Origin: Pseudomonas mangiferae | GTDB lineage: Bacteria > Pseudomonadota > Gammaproteobacteria > Pseudomonadales > Pseudomonadaceae | NCBI RefSeq assembly: GCF_007109405.1 | Contig: NZ_VJOY01000006.1 | Span: forward strand, 186,001-250,000 | Direction of reading: 5' to 3' | Length of the DNA: 64,000 bases | In this document: positions 38,478 through 47,036 of the stretch, piece by piece | Numbering within the stretch: position 1 is the stretch's first letter | Layout: every line of letters starts with the position of its first letter | Translations under genes and position numbers: made by a program | The notes under the pieces: generated by a model | Told to the model about the DNA's origin: nothing | Database searches by the model: none | The model's input: only the letters and a program-made list of their open reading frames with translations

Positions 38478-41173
38478 GCACCCAGGCATTACGCGCCCCG
38501 CTGCTGCGCACCAAGCTGTTTCCGCCGGATCATCGCGGCCGCGCGCTGCTGCCGCGCCAGGTCCTGATCGACCGGCTGTTCAACGCCCGTGGCCGCCGGG
38601 TCATCGTGCTCAGCGCGCCCGCCGGGTTCGGCAAGAGCACCGCGCTCAGCCAGCTCCGTGAACGCCTGCAGGCGGCCGGGGCGAAGGTCGCCTGGCTCAG
38701 CTGCGACGAGAAGGACAGCGAGCCGCCGCGGATGCTGCAGTACGTGGCGGCGGCCATCGAAGATGTCTGTCCGGGCTTCGGCCGGCACACCGGGCGGCTG
38801 CTCCAGGGCGATGTCAGCCTGCCGGTGGAACTGCTGCTGGAGGCCTTCATCGGCGAATTGCGGCGGATCAACGGCGAGCTGTACCTGGTGTTCGACGACT
38901 TCCACCGGGTCAGCCACACCACCGTGGAAACCTGCATCCGCTACCTGATCGAACGCCTGCCGGCGAACATCCACCTGATCGCCAGCACCCGCTTCAGCCC
39001 GCGCCTGAGCTTCGAGCCGCACCAAGCCTGCGTGCTGAACGCCGAGGACCTGCGCCTGCGGCCGGCGGAAACCGAGCGCTACCTGCGGGAGCTGAAGCGC
39101 TTCGACCTGCAGCCGGGGGAAGTCGACCTGCTGCATGCCCGCACCGAGGGCTGGATCACCGCCCTGCACCTGGCGAGCCTGGCCCTGGCCCGGCACCCGG
39201 ATCGCGGGGCGTTCCTGGCCGGCCTCTCGGGTACCGAGCGCAACATCGCCGACTACTTGGTGGAGGACGTGCTGAGCCAGTTGCCGGTACCGTTGCAGGC
39301 GTTCCTCGAACGGACCTCGGTGCTGGATGAGTTCTGCGCCGACCTGTGCAACGCCCTCACCGGGCGCGACGACGGCGCGGAAATGCTGCAGCGGTTGCAG
39401 GCCGAGCAACTGTTCATCATTCCCCTGGACGGCCAGGACGAGTGGTTCCGTTACCACCACCTGTTCGCCGAGTTCCTCCAGGGGCGCCTGACCCGCTCCC
39501 TGGACAGCACCCCACTGTTGCTGGCCGCGGCGCGCTGGTGCGAGCGCCACGGGCAGCCCGAGCGGGGTGTGAAGTACGCGCTGCGCGGCCGCGACTACGA
39601 GGTCGCCGCCGCCATGCTGGAGCGCCATGGGGCGCGGATCATCGCCGGCAACCGGGTGTACGGCATCCTCGCCGTGCTCAAGGGCGTGCCGGCCGAGGTG
39701 ATGCAGGAGCGGCCGGTGTTCCAGCTGTTCTATGCCTGGCAATTGGCCTTCGAGCAGAAATTCGCCGAGGCCGAGGCACTGATCAAGGACATCGGCACAC
39801 GCCTGTCGAAGGACCACGCGGTGGCGCCCCGGCGCGGCCTGGTGGAGCTGCTGGCGGTGGCGCATCTGCTGAAGGCACTGGTGCTGCTCTACCAGGACAA
39901 GCTGGACGGCTGCCTGCAGGTGGTGGCGCAGTGGCTGCCCCGGGTGACCCTCGGCCAGCCGGTGTACCGCGCCAGCCTCTACTGCATCCAGGCCGCCGCC
40001 TATGCCATGCGTGGTGCCTTCTGCGAGGCTGCGACGGCCATTGCCATGACCCGGGACAGCCTGAAACTGGCCCAGAGCGAATACCTGGATGTGATCACCA
40101 GCCTGGTGGAGGCGCTGATCTGCAAGGAACGGGGCGACCTGGTACAGGCCCAGGCCATCGTCGAGGCGGAGCGGGCCCGGCTCGTCCGCCTGTTCGGTCC
40201 CCACAGCCCGGTGAGCGGCCCGCTGGTGCTGGTCCACGCCGACCTGCTGTACGAGCGCGATCGGCACCAGTCGGTGCTGGCCGAGCTGCCCGAGGCCCTG
40301 GAGGGGCGCGACGTGGCGACCCCCATGGAGTTGATCGCCCGGGGCCGCCTGGTGCTGGACCGGGCCCGCTTCTACCGGGGCGAGACCGGCCCGGCGCTGG
40401 CGCAACTGGAGGCCTGGCTGGACGGCCTGCAAGGGCCGGGTAACGAGCGCGCCTTCGCCCTTGGCACCCACTTCCGCGTGCAACTGCTGCTCTGGGTGCG
40501 CCGTGTCGGCGAGGCGGAGCGGGCCTGCCAGCAGCTGCAGCGGCACCTGGCGGAGTTGCCCGCTGGCCGTTATCAGGACGTGCACGCCACCCTGGCCCTG
40601 AGCGAGGCGCGCCTGGCGCTGGTCCAGGGCCACCCGGAGCGGGCGCAACTGAGCCTGGAGGAATGCCTGGCCCGACAGACCTCGGAATACCAGCGCGACC
40701 GGCGCCTGCGCATGTCGTTGCTGCTGGCGGTCGCCTACTGGCGCCAGGGGCGCGAGGAGAAGGCCTTCGGCCTGTTCCGGGCGACCCTGGAGGAAGCCTG
40801 GGGCGGCGGCTATCGGCGCCTGCTGCTGGACGACGCGCTCTGGCTGTTGCCGCTGTGGAGCGCCTGGATGCGCCACGCGGCCCACCTGGCGCCGGCCTGG
40901 GCAGGGTTCGTCGAGCGGCTGCGGGAGCAATGTCGCACCCTGGCGGTGGACCCGGAGGCGTTCGACGATGCGCCGGCGTTCACGCCGAAGGAGCGCACCA
41001 TCCTGCGGCTGGTGGCCGCCGGCTTGCCCAACCGCGAAATCGCCAACACCGTGCACCTGTCCGAGGCCACCATCAAATGGCACCTGCACAAGCTGTTCGC
41101 CAAACTGGGGGTGCGCAGCCGCACCCAGGCGGTGCTGGAAGGCAAGCGCCTGGGGCTGTTGGGCGAAGGTTGA
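38474..41173 (+). CDS. MalT/LuxR-type large ATPase transcriptional regulator, second of pair
   Basis: The 899-residue protein has the same architecture as its upstream neighbour: Walker A APAGFGKST (about 48-56), Walker B LYLVFDDFHRVS, a long central repeat region, and a LuxR helix-turn-helix at about 832-899 (FTPKERTILRLVAAGLPNREIA, WHLHKLFAKLGVRS). It begins in the canonical MalT way (APLLRTKLFPP). The pair resembles the adjacent regulators I remember as PA1759 and PA1760. The four-base overlap implies fixed stoichiometry. A weak hairpin follows the stop. Confidence 0.9.
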   Translation: MSTQALRAPLLRTKLFPPDHRGRALLPRQVLIDRLFNARGRRVIVLSAPAGFGKSTALSQLRERLQAAGAKVAWLSCDEKDSEPPRMLQYVAAAIEDVCPGFGRHTGRLLQGDVSLPVELLLEAFIGELRRINGELYLVFDDFHRVSHTTVETCIRYLIERLPANIHLIASTRFSPRLSFEPHQACVLNAEDLRLRPAETERYLRELKRFDLQPGEVDLLHARTEGWITALHLASLALARHPDRGAFLAGLSGTERNIADYLVEDVLSQLPVPLQAFLERTSVLDEFCADLCNALTGRDDGAEMLQRLQAEQLFIIPLDGQDEWFRYHHLFAEFLQGRLTRSLDSTPLLLAAARWCERHGQPERGVKYALRGRDYEVAAAMLERHGARIIAGNRVYGILAVLKGVPAEVMQERPVFQLFYAWQLAFEQKFAEAEALIKDIGTRLSKDHAVAPRRGLVELLAVAHLLKALVLLYQDKLDGCLQVVAQWLPRVTLGQPVYRASLYCIQAAAYAMRGAFCEAATAIAMTRDSLKLAQSEYLDVITSLVEALICKERGDLVQAQAIVEAERARLVRLFGPHSPVSGPLVLVHADLLYERDRHQSVLAELPEALEGRDVATPMELIARGRLVLDRARFYRGETGPALAQLEAWLDGLQGPGNERAFALGTHFRVQLLLWVRRVGEAERACQQLQRHLAELPAGRYQDVHATLALSEARLALVQGHPERAQLSLEECLARQTSEYQRDRRLRMSLLLAVAYWRQGREEKAFGLFRATLEEAWGGGYRRLLLDDALWLLPLWSAWMRHAAHLAPAWAGFVERLREQCRTLAVDPEAFDDAPAFTPKERTILRLVAAGLPNREIANTVHLSEATIKWHLHKLFAKLGVRSRTQAVLEGKRLGLLGEG

Positions 41174-41176
41174 AGA

Positions 41177-41202
41177 GCGGGGCGGCTGCGGGGGCCGCCC
41201 GC
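41177..41202 (+). terminator. GC-rich hairpin after the LAL regulator pair
   Basis: Arms GCGGGGCGGC and GCCGCCCGC pair with one bulge just after the stop at 41173 and before the convergent DUF934 gene. It has no T run. Confidence 0.45.
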
Positions 41203-41209
41203 TGATGCA

Positions 41210-41707
41210 TCAGGCGCGGCGGCGGAACAGCGGCAGCGGCTGATCGCTGGACGCCTGGTAGACCTCGGCGAAATCGTCGAACGCCTTGAGCGCGTCCTCG
41301 GGGTCGCGGTCCTCGCGCAGGGCGAAGGCATCGAACCCGCAACGGCGCAGGGCGAACAGCTGGTCGCGCAGCACGTCGCCGATGGCGCGCACCTCGCCCT
41401 GGTAGCCGTAGCGCTGGCGCAGCAGGTAGGCGGTGGAGGAATGACGGCCATCGGTGAAGGCCGGGAAATTCAGAGCGATCACCTGGAAGTGCTCCAGCTG
41501 GTCGGCAATTTCCTCGATCTCCTCGTCGGCGTCCAGCCACACGCCCAGGCCGCCATCGCGGGCCTTCAGTGCATGGGCGTGGTCGCGCCACAGTGCCAGA
41601 GGCACGATCAGGTCGTCGCAGTTGGACATCCCCTCCAGGGTGGCGTCCTTGGCCAGGGTGTGCCAGGTCTCGTCGATGATCCGGCCGTCCTTAATGATTC
41701 GCTGCAT
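41210..41707 (-). CDS. DUF934 protein linked to sulfite reductase
   Basis: The 165-residue protein is a DUF934 family member, with IIKDGRIIDETWHTL, DLIVPLALWRDH and GRHSSTAYLLRQRYGYQGEVRAIGDVLRDQ. The family regularly neighbours cysI and is thought to act with it in sulfur assimilation, perhaps as an electron-transfer or assembly partner, but the reaction is unproven. The start at 41707 overlaps the cysI stop region by 17 bases, so the two are translationally coupled. Confidence 0.88.
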   Translation of the reverse strand: MQRIIKDGRIIDETWHTLAKDATLEGMSNCDDLIVPLALWRDHAHALKARDGGLGVWLDADEEIEEIADQLEHFQVIALNFPAFTDGRHSSTAYLLRQRYGYQGEVRAIGDVLRDQLFALRRCGFDAFALREDRDPEDALKAFDDFAEVYQASSDQPLPLFRRRA

Positions 41708-43349
41708 ACACGCGCTCCTTGAACGGGTCGATGCCGACACGGCGGAAGGTGTCGAGGAAACGCTCGTCCTCGGTACGGTTTTCCACGTAGACCTTGATGA
41801 TGCGGTCGATCACGTCGGCCATCTCGTCCTGGGCGAAGGACGGGCCGAGGATCTGCGCCAGGCTGGCCTCGCGGCCGGCGTCGCCGCCCAGGGAGACCTG
41901 GTAGAACTCCTGGCCCTTCTTGTCCACGCCGAGGATGCCGATGTGGCCCACGTGGTGGTGGCCGCAGGCATTCATGCAGCCGGAAATGTTCAGGTCGAGG
42001 TCGCCGATGTCGAACAGGTAGTCCAGGTCGTCGAAGCGCCGCTGGATGGCTTCCGCCACCGGGATCGACTTGGCGTTGGCCAGGGAGCAGAAATCGCCGC
42101 CGGGGCAGCAGATGACGTCGGTCAGCAGGCCGACGTTGGGGGTGGCGAAGCCGGCTTCCCGCAGCTCGCCCCAGAGGGTGAACAGCTGGGCCTGCTCCAC
42201 GTCGGCGAGGATGATGTTCTGCTCGTGGGAGTTGCGCACTTCGCCGAAGCTGTAGCGGTCCGCCAGGTCGGCCAGGGCGTCCAACTGCTTGTCGGTGATG
42301 TCTCCCGGCGCGGCGCCGGTGGGCTTCAGGGACAGCGTCACGGCGGCGTAGCCCGGCTTCTTGTGGGCCACCACGTTGCGCGAACGCCAGCGGGCGAAGC
42401 CCGGGTGCTCGGCGTCCAGGTGGGCGAGGGCGTCGTCCTGGTCATCCAGGGCCTTGTAGGCGGGGTCGATGAAGTGCTGGGACACCCGCTGCACTTCCGC
42501 ATCGGTGAGGGTCAGCGGGCCGTCCTCGAGGTGCGCCCACTCGGCGTGCACGCGCTCGGCGAACACCTCCGGGGTCAGGGCCTTCACGAGGATCTTGATG
42601 CGTGCCTTGTACTTGTTGTCGCGGCGACCGTAGCGGTTGTACACCCGCAGGATCGCCTCCAGGTACGACAGCAGGTGCCGCCAGGGCAGGAATTCGTTGA
42701 TGAAGCTGCCGACGATGGGCGTGCGGCCCAGGCCGCCACCCACCGAGACGCGGAAGCCCAGTTCGCCGGCTTCGTTGTGCAGCGCTTCCAGGCCGATGTC
42801 ATGCACCTCGATGGCGGCGCGGTCCTGGGCCGACCCATTCACCGCGATCTTGAACTTGCGCGGCAGGTGGGCGAATTCCGGGTGGAAGGTGGACCACTGG
42901 CGAATGATCTCGCACCACGGCCGCGGGTCGACCCGTTCGTCCCGGGCGACGCCGGCGAACTGGTCGGTGGTGGTGTTGCGGATGCAGTTGCCGCTGGTCT
43001 GGATGGCGTGCATCTGCACGGTGGCCAGCTCGGCGAGGATCTCCGGAACGTCTTCCAGGGCCGGCCAGTTGAACTGGACGTTCTGCCGGGTGCTGATGTG
43101 GGCGTAGCCCTTGTCGTAGTCGCGAGCGATCTGGGCCAGCTTGCGTACCTGACGCGAGGAGAGTAGGCCGTAGGGAACGGCGATCCGCAGCATCGGCGCA
43201 TAGCGCTGGATATAGAGGCCGTTCTGCAGGCGCAGGGGGCGGTATTCCTCGCCCGACAGTTCGCCTGCCAGGTAACGCCGGGTCTGGTCGCGGAACTGCT
43301 TGACGCGGTCCTCCACGATCCGTTGATCGTACTCGTCGTATACGTACAT
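41691..43349 (-). CDS. cysI: Siroheme sulfite reductase, ferredoxin/nitrite reductase-like
   Basis: The 552-residue hemoprotein reduces sulfite to sulfide. Both substrate/cofactor halves are present, with STRQNVQFNWPALEDVPEIL and SGNCIRNTTTDQFAG early and the [4Fe-4S]-siroheme cysteines in CCPGGDFCSLANAKS and NISGCMNACGHHHVG. The type resembles ferredoxin-linked nitrite/sulfite reductases, as expected where no cysJ flavoprotein gene is adjacent. It starts with the conserved MYVYDEYDQ. An AT-rich stretch at 43436-43508 upstream is the likely CysB-controlled promoter zone. Confidence 0.95.
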   Translation of the reverse strand: MYVYDEYDQRIVEDRVKQFRDQTRRYLAGELSGEEYRPLRLQNGLYIQRYAPMLRIAVPYGLLSSRQVRKLAQIARDYDKGYAHISTRQNVQFNWPALEDVPEILAELATVQMHAIQTSGNCIRNTTTDQFAGVARDERVDPRPWCEIIRQWSTFHPEFAHLPRKFKIAVNGSAQDRAAIEVHDIGLEALHNEAGELGFRVSVGGGLGRTPIVGSFINEFLPWRHLLSYLEAILRVYNRYGRRDNKYKARIKILVKALTPEVFAERVHAEWAHLEDGPLTLTDAEVQRVSQHFIDPAYKALDDQDDALAHLDAEHPGFARWRSRNVVAHKKPGYAAVTLSLKPTGAAPGDITDKQLDALADLADRYSFGEVRNSHEQNIILADVEQAQLFTLWGELREAGFATPNVGLLTDVICCPGGDFCSLANAKSIPVAEAIQRRFDDLDYLFDIGDLDLNISGCMNACGHHHVGHIGILGVDKKGQEFYQVSLGGDAGREASLAQILGPSFAQDEMADVIDRIIKVYVENRTEDERFLDTFRRVGIDPFKERVYAANH

Positions 43350-43589
43350 AAGTGTCCTGTTTTCAGGCTATTACTGCTTTATAGGCGTGCACGGCCACGC
43401 ACTTCTCACGGAGCGGGCGAAGATATCAGGTGGGGTTTATTCGTAAAAGTGATGTTTATGAATATTCAAATAACAAATATAGATATACGAAAAGTCGATT
43501 TCGGCCCTGCTTGAAGCGTGAGTGGGAGCCGTCTTTACTGCTGGGGGTCAACGCCGTTCCGATCAGTCCAACAATATGAGGAACTGAAC
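43350..43589. promoter_or_regulatory. AT-rich control region upstream of cysI
   Basis: Bases 43436-43508 are strikingly AT-rich against the GC-rich surroundings, with TTATGAATATTCAAATAAC and similar runs. CysB sites are AT-rich, so this is the probable activation region for cysI on the minus strand. Confidence 0.55.
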
Positions 43590-43712
43590 ATGACCGATCC
43601 CTTCCAGACGCCCGATCCCGGAGCCCGCGACAGCGTCGTCGATGCCCGGGCCATCTTCGTCCTGATCCTGATCGCGGTGAGTGCCGCGGTGTTCTGGGTG
43701 AGCAACCAGTAG
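43590..43712 (+). CDS. Small single-pass membrane protein
   Basis: This 40-residue protein is divergent from cysI and too short for most gene finders. It has a polar N-terminus (MTDPFQTPDPGARDSV) and one C-terminal membrane helix (AIFVLILIAVSAAVFWVS, about 22-39). The ATG follows an ATGAGGA ribosome site. I recall similar tiny proteins near cysI in other pseudomonads, but know no function. It is transcribed toward a convergent DUF2970 gene. Confidence 0.65.
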   Translation: MTDPFQTPDPGARDSVVDARAIFVLILIAVSAAVFWVSNQ

Positions 43713-43750
43713 ACGCGCCAAGCCCCGGAGGACGTGGCAGTAAGAACTGC

Positions 43751-43972
43751 TCAGAGCCCGGCGAAATGCAGGATCAGTTGCACCAGGCCATACAGCACCA
43801 GTACGAATACCCCGGTGAACAGCAGGCCCAGCGCGATGAAATGGCTGGGCTTGCCGTGGGTGAAGTCGCGCTCGCGGTTCTTGCCGCTCTGCACGCCGAA
43901 GGCGGCGGCGAGCACGCTGTGGAGCATCTGCCAGAACGTGGGCGCCTTGTGGTCGCGGGATTCGTCGTTCAT
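43751..43972 (-). CDS. DUF2970 small membrane protein
   Basis: The 73-residue protein has the DUF2970 features: the amphipathic region FWQMLHSVLAAAFGVQSGKNRERDF and one membrane helix (about 44-68, FIALGLLFTGVFVLVLYGLV). Function is unknown. The ATG is set at 43972 at MNDESRD, since the upstream in-frame extension is not conserved. It is convergent with the 40-residue membrane protein. Confidence 0.85.
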   Translation of the reverse strand: MNDESRDHKAPTFWQMLHSVLAAAFGVQSGKNRERDFTHGKPSHFIALGLLFTGVFVLVLYGLVQLILHFAGL

Positions 43973-44045
43973 CGGGGCCTCCCGAAAAGCTGCGTCTGCG
44001 ATCCCTTGAGCAAAGCGCAAAACCCGGCGCCTGTCGCCTGCCGCG

Positions 44046-44807
44046 TCAGATAGCCGTGGCGCCGCCGTCCACCGTCAGGGTGTGGCCGGTGGTGAAGCCC
44101 GCCTGGTCGCAGCACAGGTAGAGCACCGCGGCGGCGATTTCCTCCACCTTGCCCACCCGGCCCACCGGGTGCATGGCAGCGGCGAACTCCGCCTTGCGCG
44201 GATCGGCCTCGTAGGCGCGGCGGAACATGTCGGTGTCGATCACCGCCGGGCACACCGCATTCACCCGGATGCCCTTCTTCGCGTATTCGATGGCCGCCGA
44301 CTTGGTCAGCCCTACCACCGCATGCTTGGACGCGCTGTAGATGCTCATCTTCGGCGCCGCCCCCAGGCCCGCCACCGAAGCGGTGTTGACGATGGCGCCG
44401 CCGCCCTGGGCCAGCAGGGCGGGGAGTTGGTGCTTCATGCACAGCCAGACGCCCTTGACGTTGACGCCCATGATGGCGTCGAACTCCGCCTCGCTGCCTT
44501 CGGCCAGCTTGTGCTGCTCGATCTCGATGCCGGCGTTGTTAAAGGCGTAGTCCAGGCGGCCGTAGGTCTCCAGGGTGGACACCACCAGCGCCGCGACGTC
44601 GCTGTCGCGGGTCACGTCGCAGCGGACGAAGGACGCCTCGCCCCCTGCCGTGCGGATCGCTTGCACCGTGGCCTCTCCGCCCTGGGCGTCGATGTCCGAG
44701 ACCACGACTTGAAGGCCTTCGGCGGCAAAGGCCAGCGCTGTCGCGCGACCGATGCCGGCCCCGGCGCCAGTGACCAGGGCGACGCGCCCGGAAAAACTCA
44801 TGCCCAT
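44046..44807 (-). CDS. Short-chain dehydrogenase/reductase
   Basis: The 253-residue protein is a classical SDR with the cofactor loop TGAGAGIGRA, NNAG at about 90, catalytic Ser (NTASVAGL), Tyr and Lys in YSASKHA, and the tail TLTVDGGATAI. Asp after the second strand (SDIDAQ) suggests NAD(H) preference. The substrate is unknown. It is divergent from a medium-chain oxidoreductase gene 229 bases away, a pairing I remember as PA1648/PA1649. Confidence 0.93.
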   Translation of the reverse strand: MGMSFSGRVALVTGAGAGIGRATALAFAAEGLQVVVSDIDAQGGEATVQAIRTAGGEASFVRCDVTRDSDVAALVVSTLETYGRLDYAFNNAGIEIEQHKLAEGSEAEFDAIMGVNVKGVWLCMKHQLPALLAQGGGAIVNTASVAGLGAAPKMSIYSASKHAVVGLTKSAAIEYAKKGIRVNAVCPAVIDTDMFRRAYEADPRKAEFAAAMHPVGRVGKVEEIAAAVLYLCCDQAGFTTGHTLTVDGGATAI

Positions 44808-45036
44808 CTGTATGCGCTCCCGTGAAGTAGCCCGCCGAGCGGGCGATCGAGCCGCGAGTCTAGGACCGTTTCCGGCATGACGGGCAGCATCATCAGGGCC
44901 CCGGTGGGCAGGTCATCGGCGGGGCTGATGGCGATCAGCGAAATCCATGGCGGCCCATTCCGCCCGACGAAATCCCTTGCCCGGCGCGGCCAGGCGCACT
45001 ATCACCCAGGGTTTCAGCCGAGGAGGACCGTTTCCC

Positions 45037-46044
45037 ATGAGCACGTCCCAGAACCGCCGTTTCCTGCTGGCCCAGCGTCCCAAGGGCGCGGCCACCCGCG
45101 AGACCTTTTCCTTCGTGGAGGAGACCGTCGGGCAACCGAACCCCGGCCAGGTGCTGGTGGAAAACCTCTACCTGTCCCTCGACCCGGCCATGCGCGGCTG
45201 GATGAACGAGGGCAAGTCCTACATCCCGCCGGTGGCGCTCGGCGAGGTGATGCGCGCCCTGGGTGTCGGCCGGGTGATCGCCTCGCAGCATCCGGACTAC
45301 GCCGAGGGCGACCACGTCAGCGGTGCCCTGGGCGTGCAGGACTATTTCCTCGGCGAGCCCAAGGGGCTGCACAAGGTGGACCCCAGCCGCGCGCCGTTGC
45401 CGCTGTACCTGTCGGCCCTGGGCATGACCGGGATGACCGCCTACTTCGCCCTGCTGGACGTGGGGGCGCCGAAGGCCGGCGAGACCGTGCTGATCTCCGG
45501 CGCCGCCGGCGCGGTGGGGGGCATCGCCGGGCAGATCGCGCGGATCAAGGGTTGCCGCGTGGTGGGCATCGCCGGCGGGGCCGAGAAATGCCGCTACCTG
45601 GTGGACGAGCTGGGCTTCGATGCCGCCATCGACTACAAGCAGGACGACCTGCCGGCCGCCATCAAGCGCGAGTGCCCCAAGGGGGTGGACGTGTACTTCG
45701 ACAACGTCGGCGGCGAGGTCCTTGACGCGGCACTGACCCGGCTGAATTTCAAGGCGCGGGTGGTGATCTGCGGCGCCATCAGCCAGTACAACAACAAGGA
45801 AGCGGTGAAGGGCCCGGCCAACTACCTGTCGCTGCTGGTCAACCGGGCGCGGATGGAAGGGTTCGTGGTGATGGACCACGCGCCGAAGTTCGGCGAGGCC
45901 GCCCGGGAAATGGCCGGCTGGCTGGCCGACGGGCGCCTGAAGAGCAAAGAGCACATCGTCGAAGGGCTGGAGACCTTCCCGGAGACCCTAAACAAACTGT
46001 TCACCGGGGAAAACTTCGGCAAGCTAGTGCTCAAGGTCCGCTGA
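45037..46044 (+). CDS. NADP-dependent zinc-free alkenal/ene reductase (CurA-like)
   Basis: The 335-residue enzyme belongs to the leukotriene B4 12-hydroxydehydrogenase/CurA branch of the MDR superfamily, which reduces activated double bonds with NADPH and lacks catalytic zinc. Seen are the N-terminal LYLSLDPAMRGWMN, the cofactor site ISGAAGAVGGIAGQIARIKG, FDNVGGEVLDAALTRLN and ICGAISQYNN. The start at 45037 has a strong AGGAGGA ribosome site. The divergent SDR gene may share its promoter region. Confidence 0.93.
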   Translation: MSTSQNRRFLLAQRPKGAATRETFSFVEETVGQPNPGQVLVENLYLSLDPAMRGWMNEGKSYIPPVALGEVMRALGVGRVIASQHPDYAEGDHVSGALGVQDYFLGEPKGLHKVDPSRAPLPLYLSALGMTGMTAYFALLDVGAPKAGETVLISGAAGAVGGIAGQIARIKGCRVVGIAGGAEKCRYLVDELGFDAAIDYKQDDLPAAIKRECPKGVDVYFDNVGGEVLDAALTRLNFKARVVICGAISQYNNKEAVKGPANYLSLLVNRARMEGFVVMDHAPKFGEAAREMAGWLADGRLKSKEHIVEGLETFPETLNKLFTGENFGKLVLKVR

Positions 46045-46080
46045 GGCGCGCGGCGAGCGAAGGCCCGCCGCGACCGGTGC

Positions 46081-46779
46081 TCACGCCAGGTCGGCGACGA
46101 TGGCCGCCAGGGCGGCGGCGGGGTCCGGCGCCTGGCTGATGGGGCGACCGATCACCAGGTAGTCGGAGCCCTGCGCCAGGGCTTCGCGCGGGGTCAGGAT
46201 GCGGCGCTGGTCGTCCTGGGCGCTGCCCGCCGGGCGGATGCCCGGGGTCACCAGGCACAGCCCCGGGTGGGCGGCCTTCAGCGCCTGGGCTTCCTGGGCG
46301 GAGCAGACCAGTCCGTCGAGGCCGGCCTGGTCCGCCAGGGCGGCGAGGCGCAGCACCTGCTCCTGGGGCTCCACGTCGAGGCCAATGCCCGCCAGGTCCT
46401 CGCGCTCCATGCTGGTCAGCACCGTCACGCCGATCAGCAACGGCACCGGGCCGCTCGCCTTTTCCAGAACCTCGCGGCAGGCGGCCATCATCCGCAGGCC
46501 GCCCGAGCAGTGCACGTTGACCATCCACACGCCCATGTCCGCGGCCGCCCGCACGGCCATGGCGGTGGTGTTGGGGATGTCGTGGAATTTCAGGTCGAGG
46601 AACACCTCGAAGCCCCGGGCCCGGAGGATCTCGACGATGCCGGCGGCGCAGCTGGTGAACAGCTCCTTGCCCACCTTGACCCGGCACAGGCGCGGGTCCA
46701 GGCGATCGGCGAGGGCGAGGGCCGCCTCGCGGGTGGGGTAGTCCAGGGCGACGATGATCGGGGTCTGACAGGCGGACAT
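46081..46779 (-). CDS. pyrF: Orotidine 5'-phosphate decarboxylase
   Basis: The 232-residue TIM-barrel enzyme makes UMP, the last step of de novo pyrimidine synthesis. The catalytic Lys/Asp array appears in [17 protein letters not shown], with [12 protein letters not shown] at the start and the phosphate-binding GIRPAG and VIGRPISQA at the end. Its length is normal. It is convergent with the oxidoreductase gene, 36 bases apart, and divergent from the ethanolamine operon. Confidence 0.97.
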   Translation of the reverse strand: MSACQTPIIVALDYPTREAALALADRLDPRLCRVKVGKELFTSCAAGIVEILRARGFEVFLDLKFHDIPNTTAMAVRAAADMGVWMVNVHCSGGLRMMAACREVLEKASGPVPLLIGVTVLTSMEREDLAGIGLDVEPQEQVLRLAALADQAGLDGLVCSAQEAQALKAAHPGLCLVTPGIRPAGSAQDDQRRILTPREALAQGSDYLVIGRPISQAPDPAAALAAIVADLA

Positions 46780-46902
46780 GGAAGCTCTCGGGCAGGACGG
46801 AATCGGCGCGCATTGTAGCGGAAGGCAACCCTCGCCGCCGCCCCGTGGCCTGGACGGCGGCGGTGCATCGACCGGGACTGGCGCACCGTCCTGGGTACAG
46901 GG

Positions 46903-46945
46903 GTAGCCTGTCTCGCCAGGGACGGTCCTGTCCGCGACAGGCTAC
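46903..46945. promoter_or_regulatory. Inverted repeat upstream of the eat promoter
   Basis: Arms GTAGCCTGTCTCG (46903-46915) and CGCGACAGGCTAC (46933-46945) match at 12 of 13 positions with centres 30 bases apart, about three helical turns. It lies 29 bases above the sigma-54 site and may be the enhancer for an EatR-type activator. Confidence 0.6.
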
Positions 46946-46973
46946 GCTCCGGTTGCGACCACCCCGTTGCGCC

Positions 46974-46989
46974 TGGCATGCCCGGTGCA
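46974..46989 (+). promoter_or_regulatory. Sigma-54 (RpoN) promoter of the ethanolamine operon
   Basis: TGGCATGCCCGGTGCA fits the consensus TGGCACG-N4-TTGC(A/T), differing at one -24-side base and one -12-side base, with GG-N10-GC spacing intact. The start would be near 47000, about 37 bases before the permease ATG. Confidence 0.75.
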
Positions 46990-47036
46990 ACACTGCGACG
47001 GACGGCCATGCGGCCAAGGACCACGGAGACGGTGCC

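Noticed and set aside
35802-38489. An 895-codon minus-strand open frame opposite the first LAL regulator
   Set aside because: It mirrors the third-base GC bias of a real gene and is rich in Gln, His and Gly without any domain.
38489-41089. An 866-codon minus-strand open frame opposite the second LAL regulator
   Set aside because: Same cause; it has no recognisable motif and no ribosome site.
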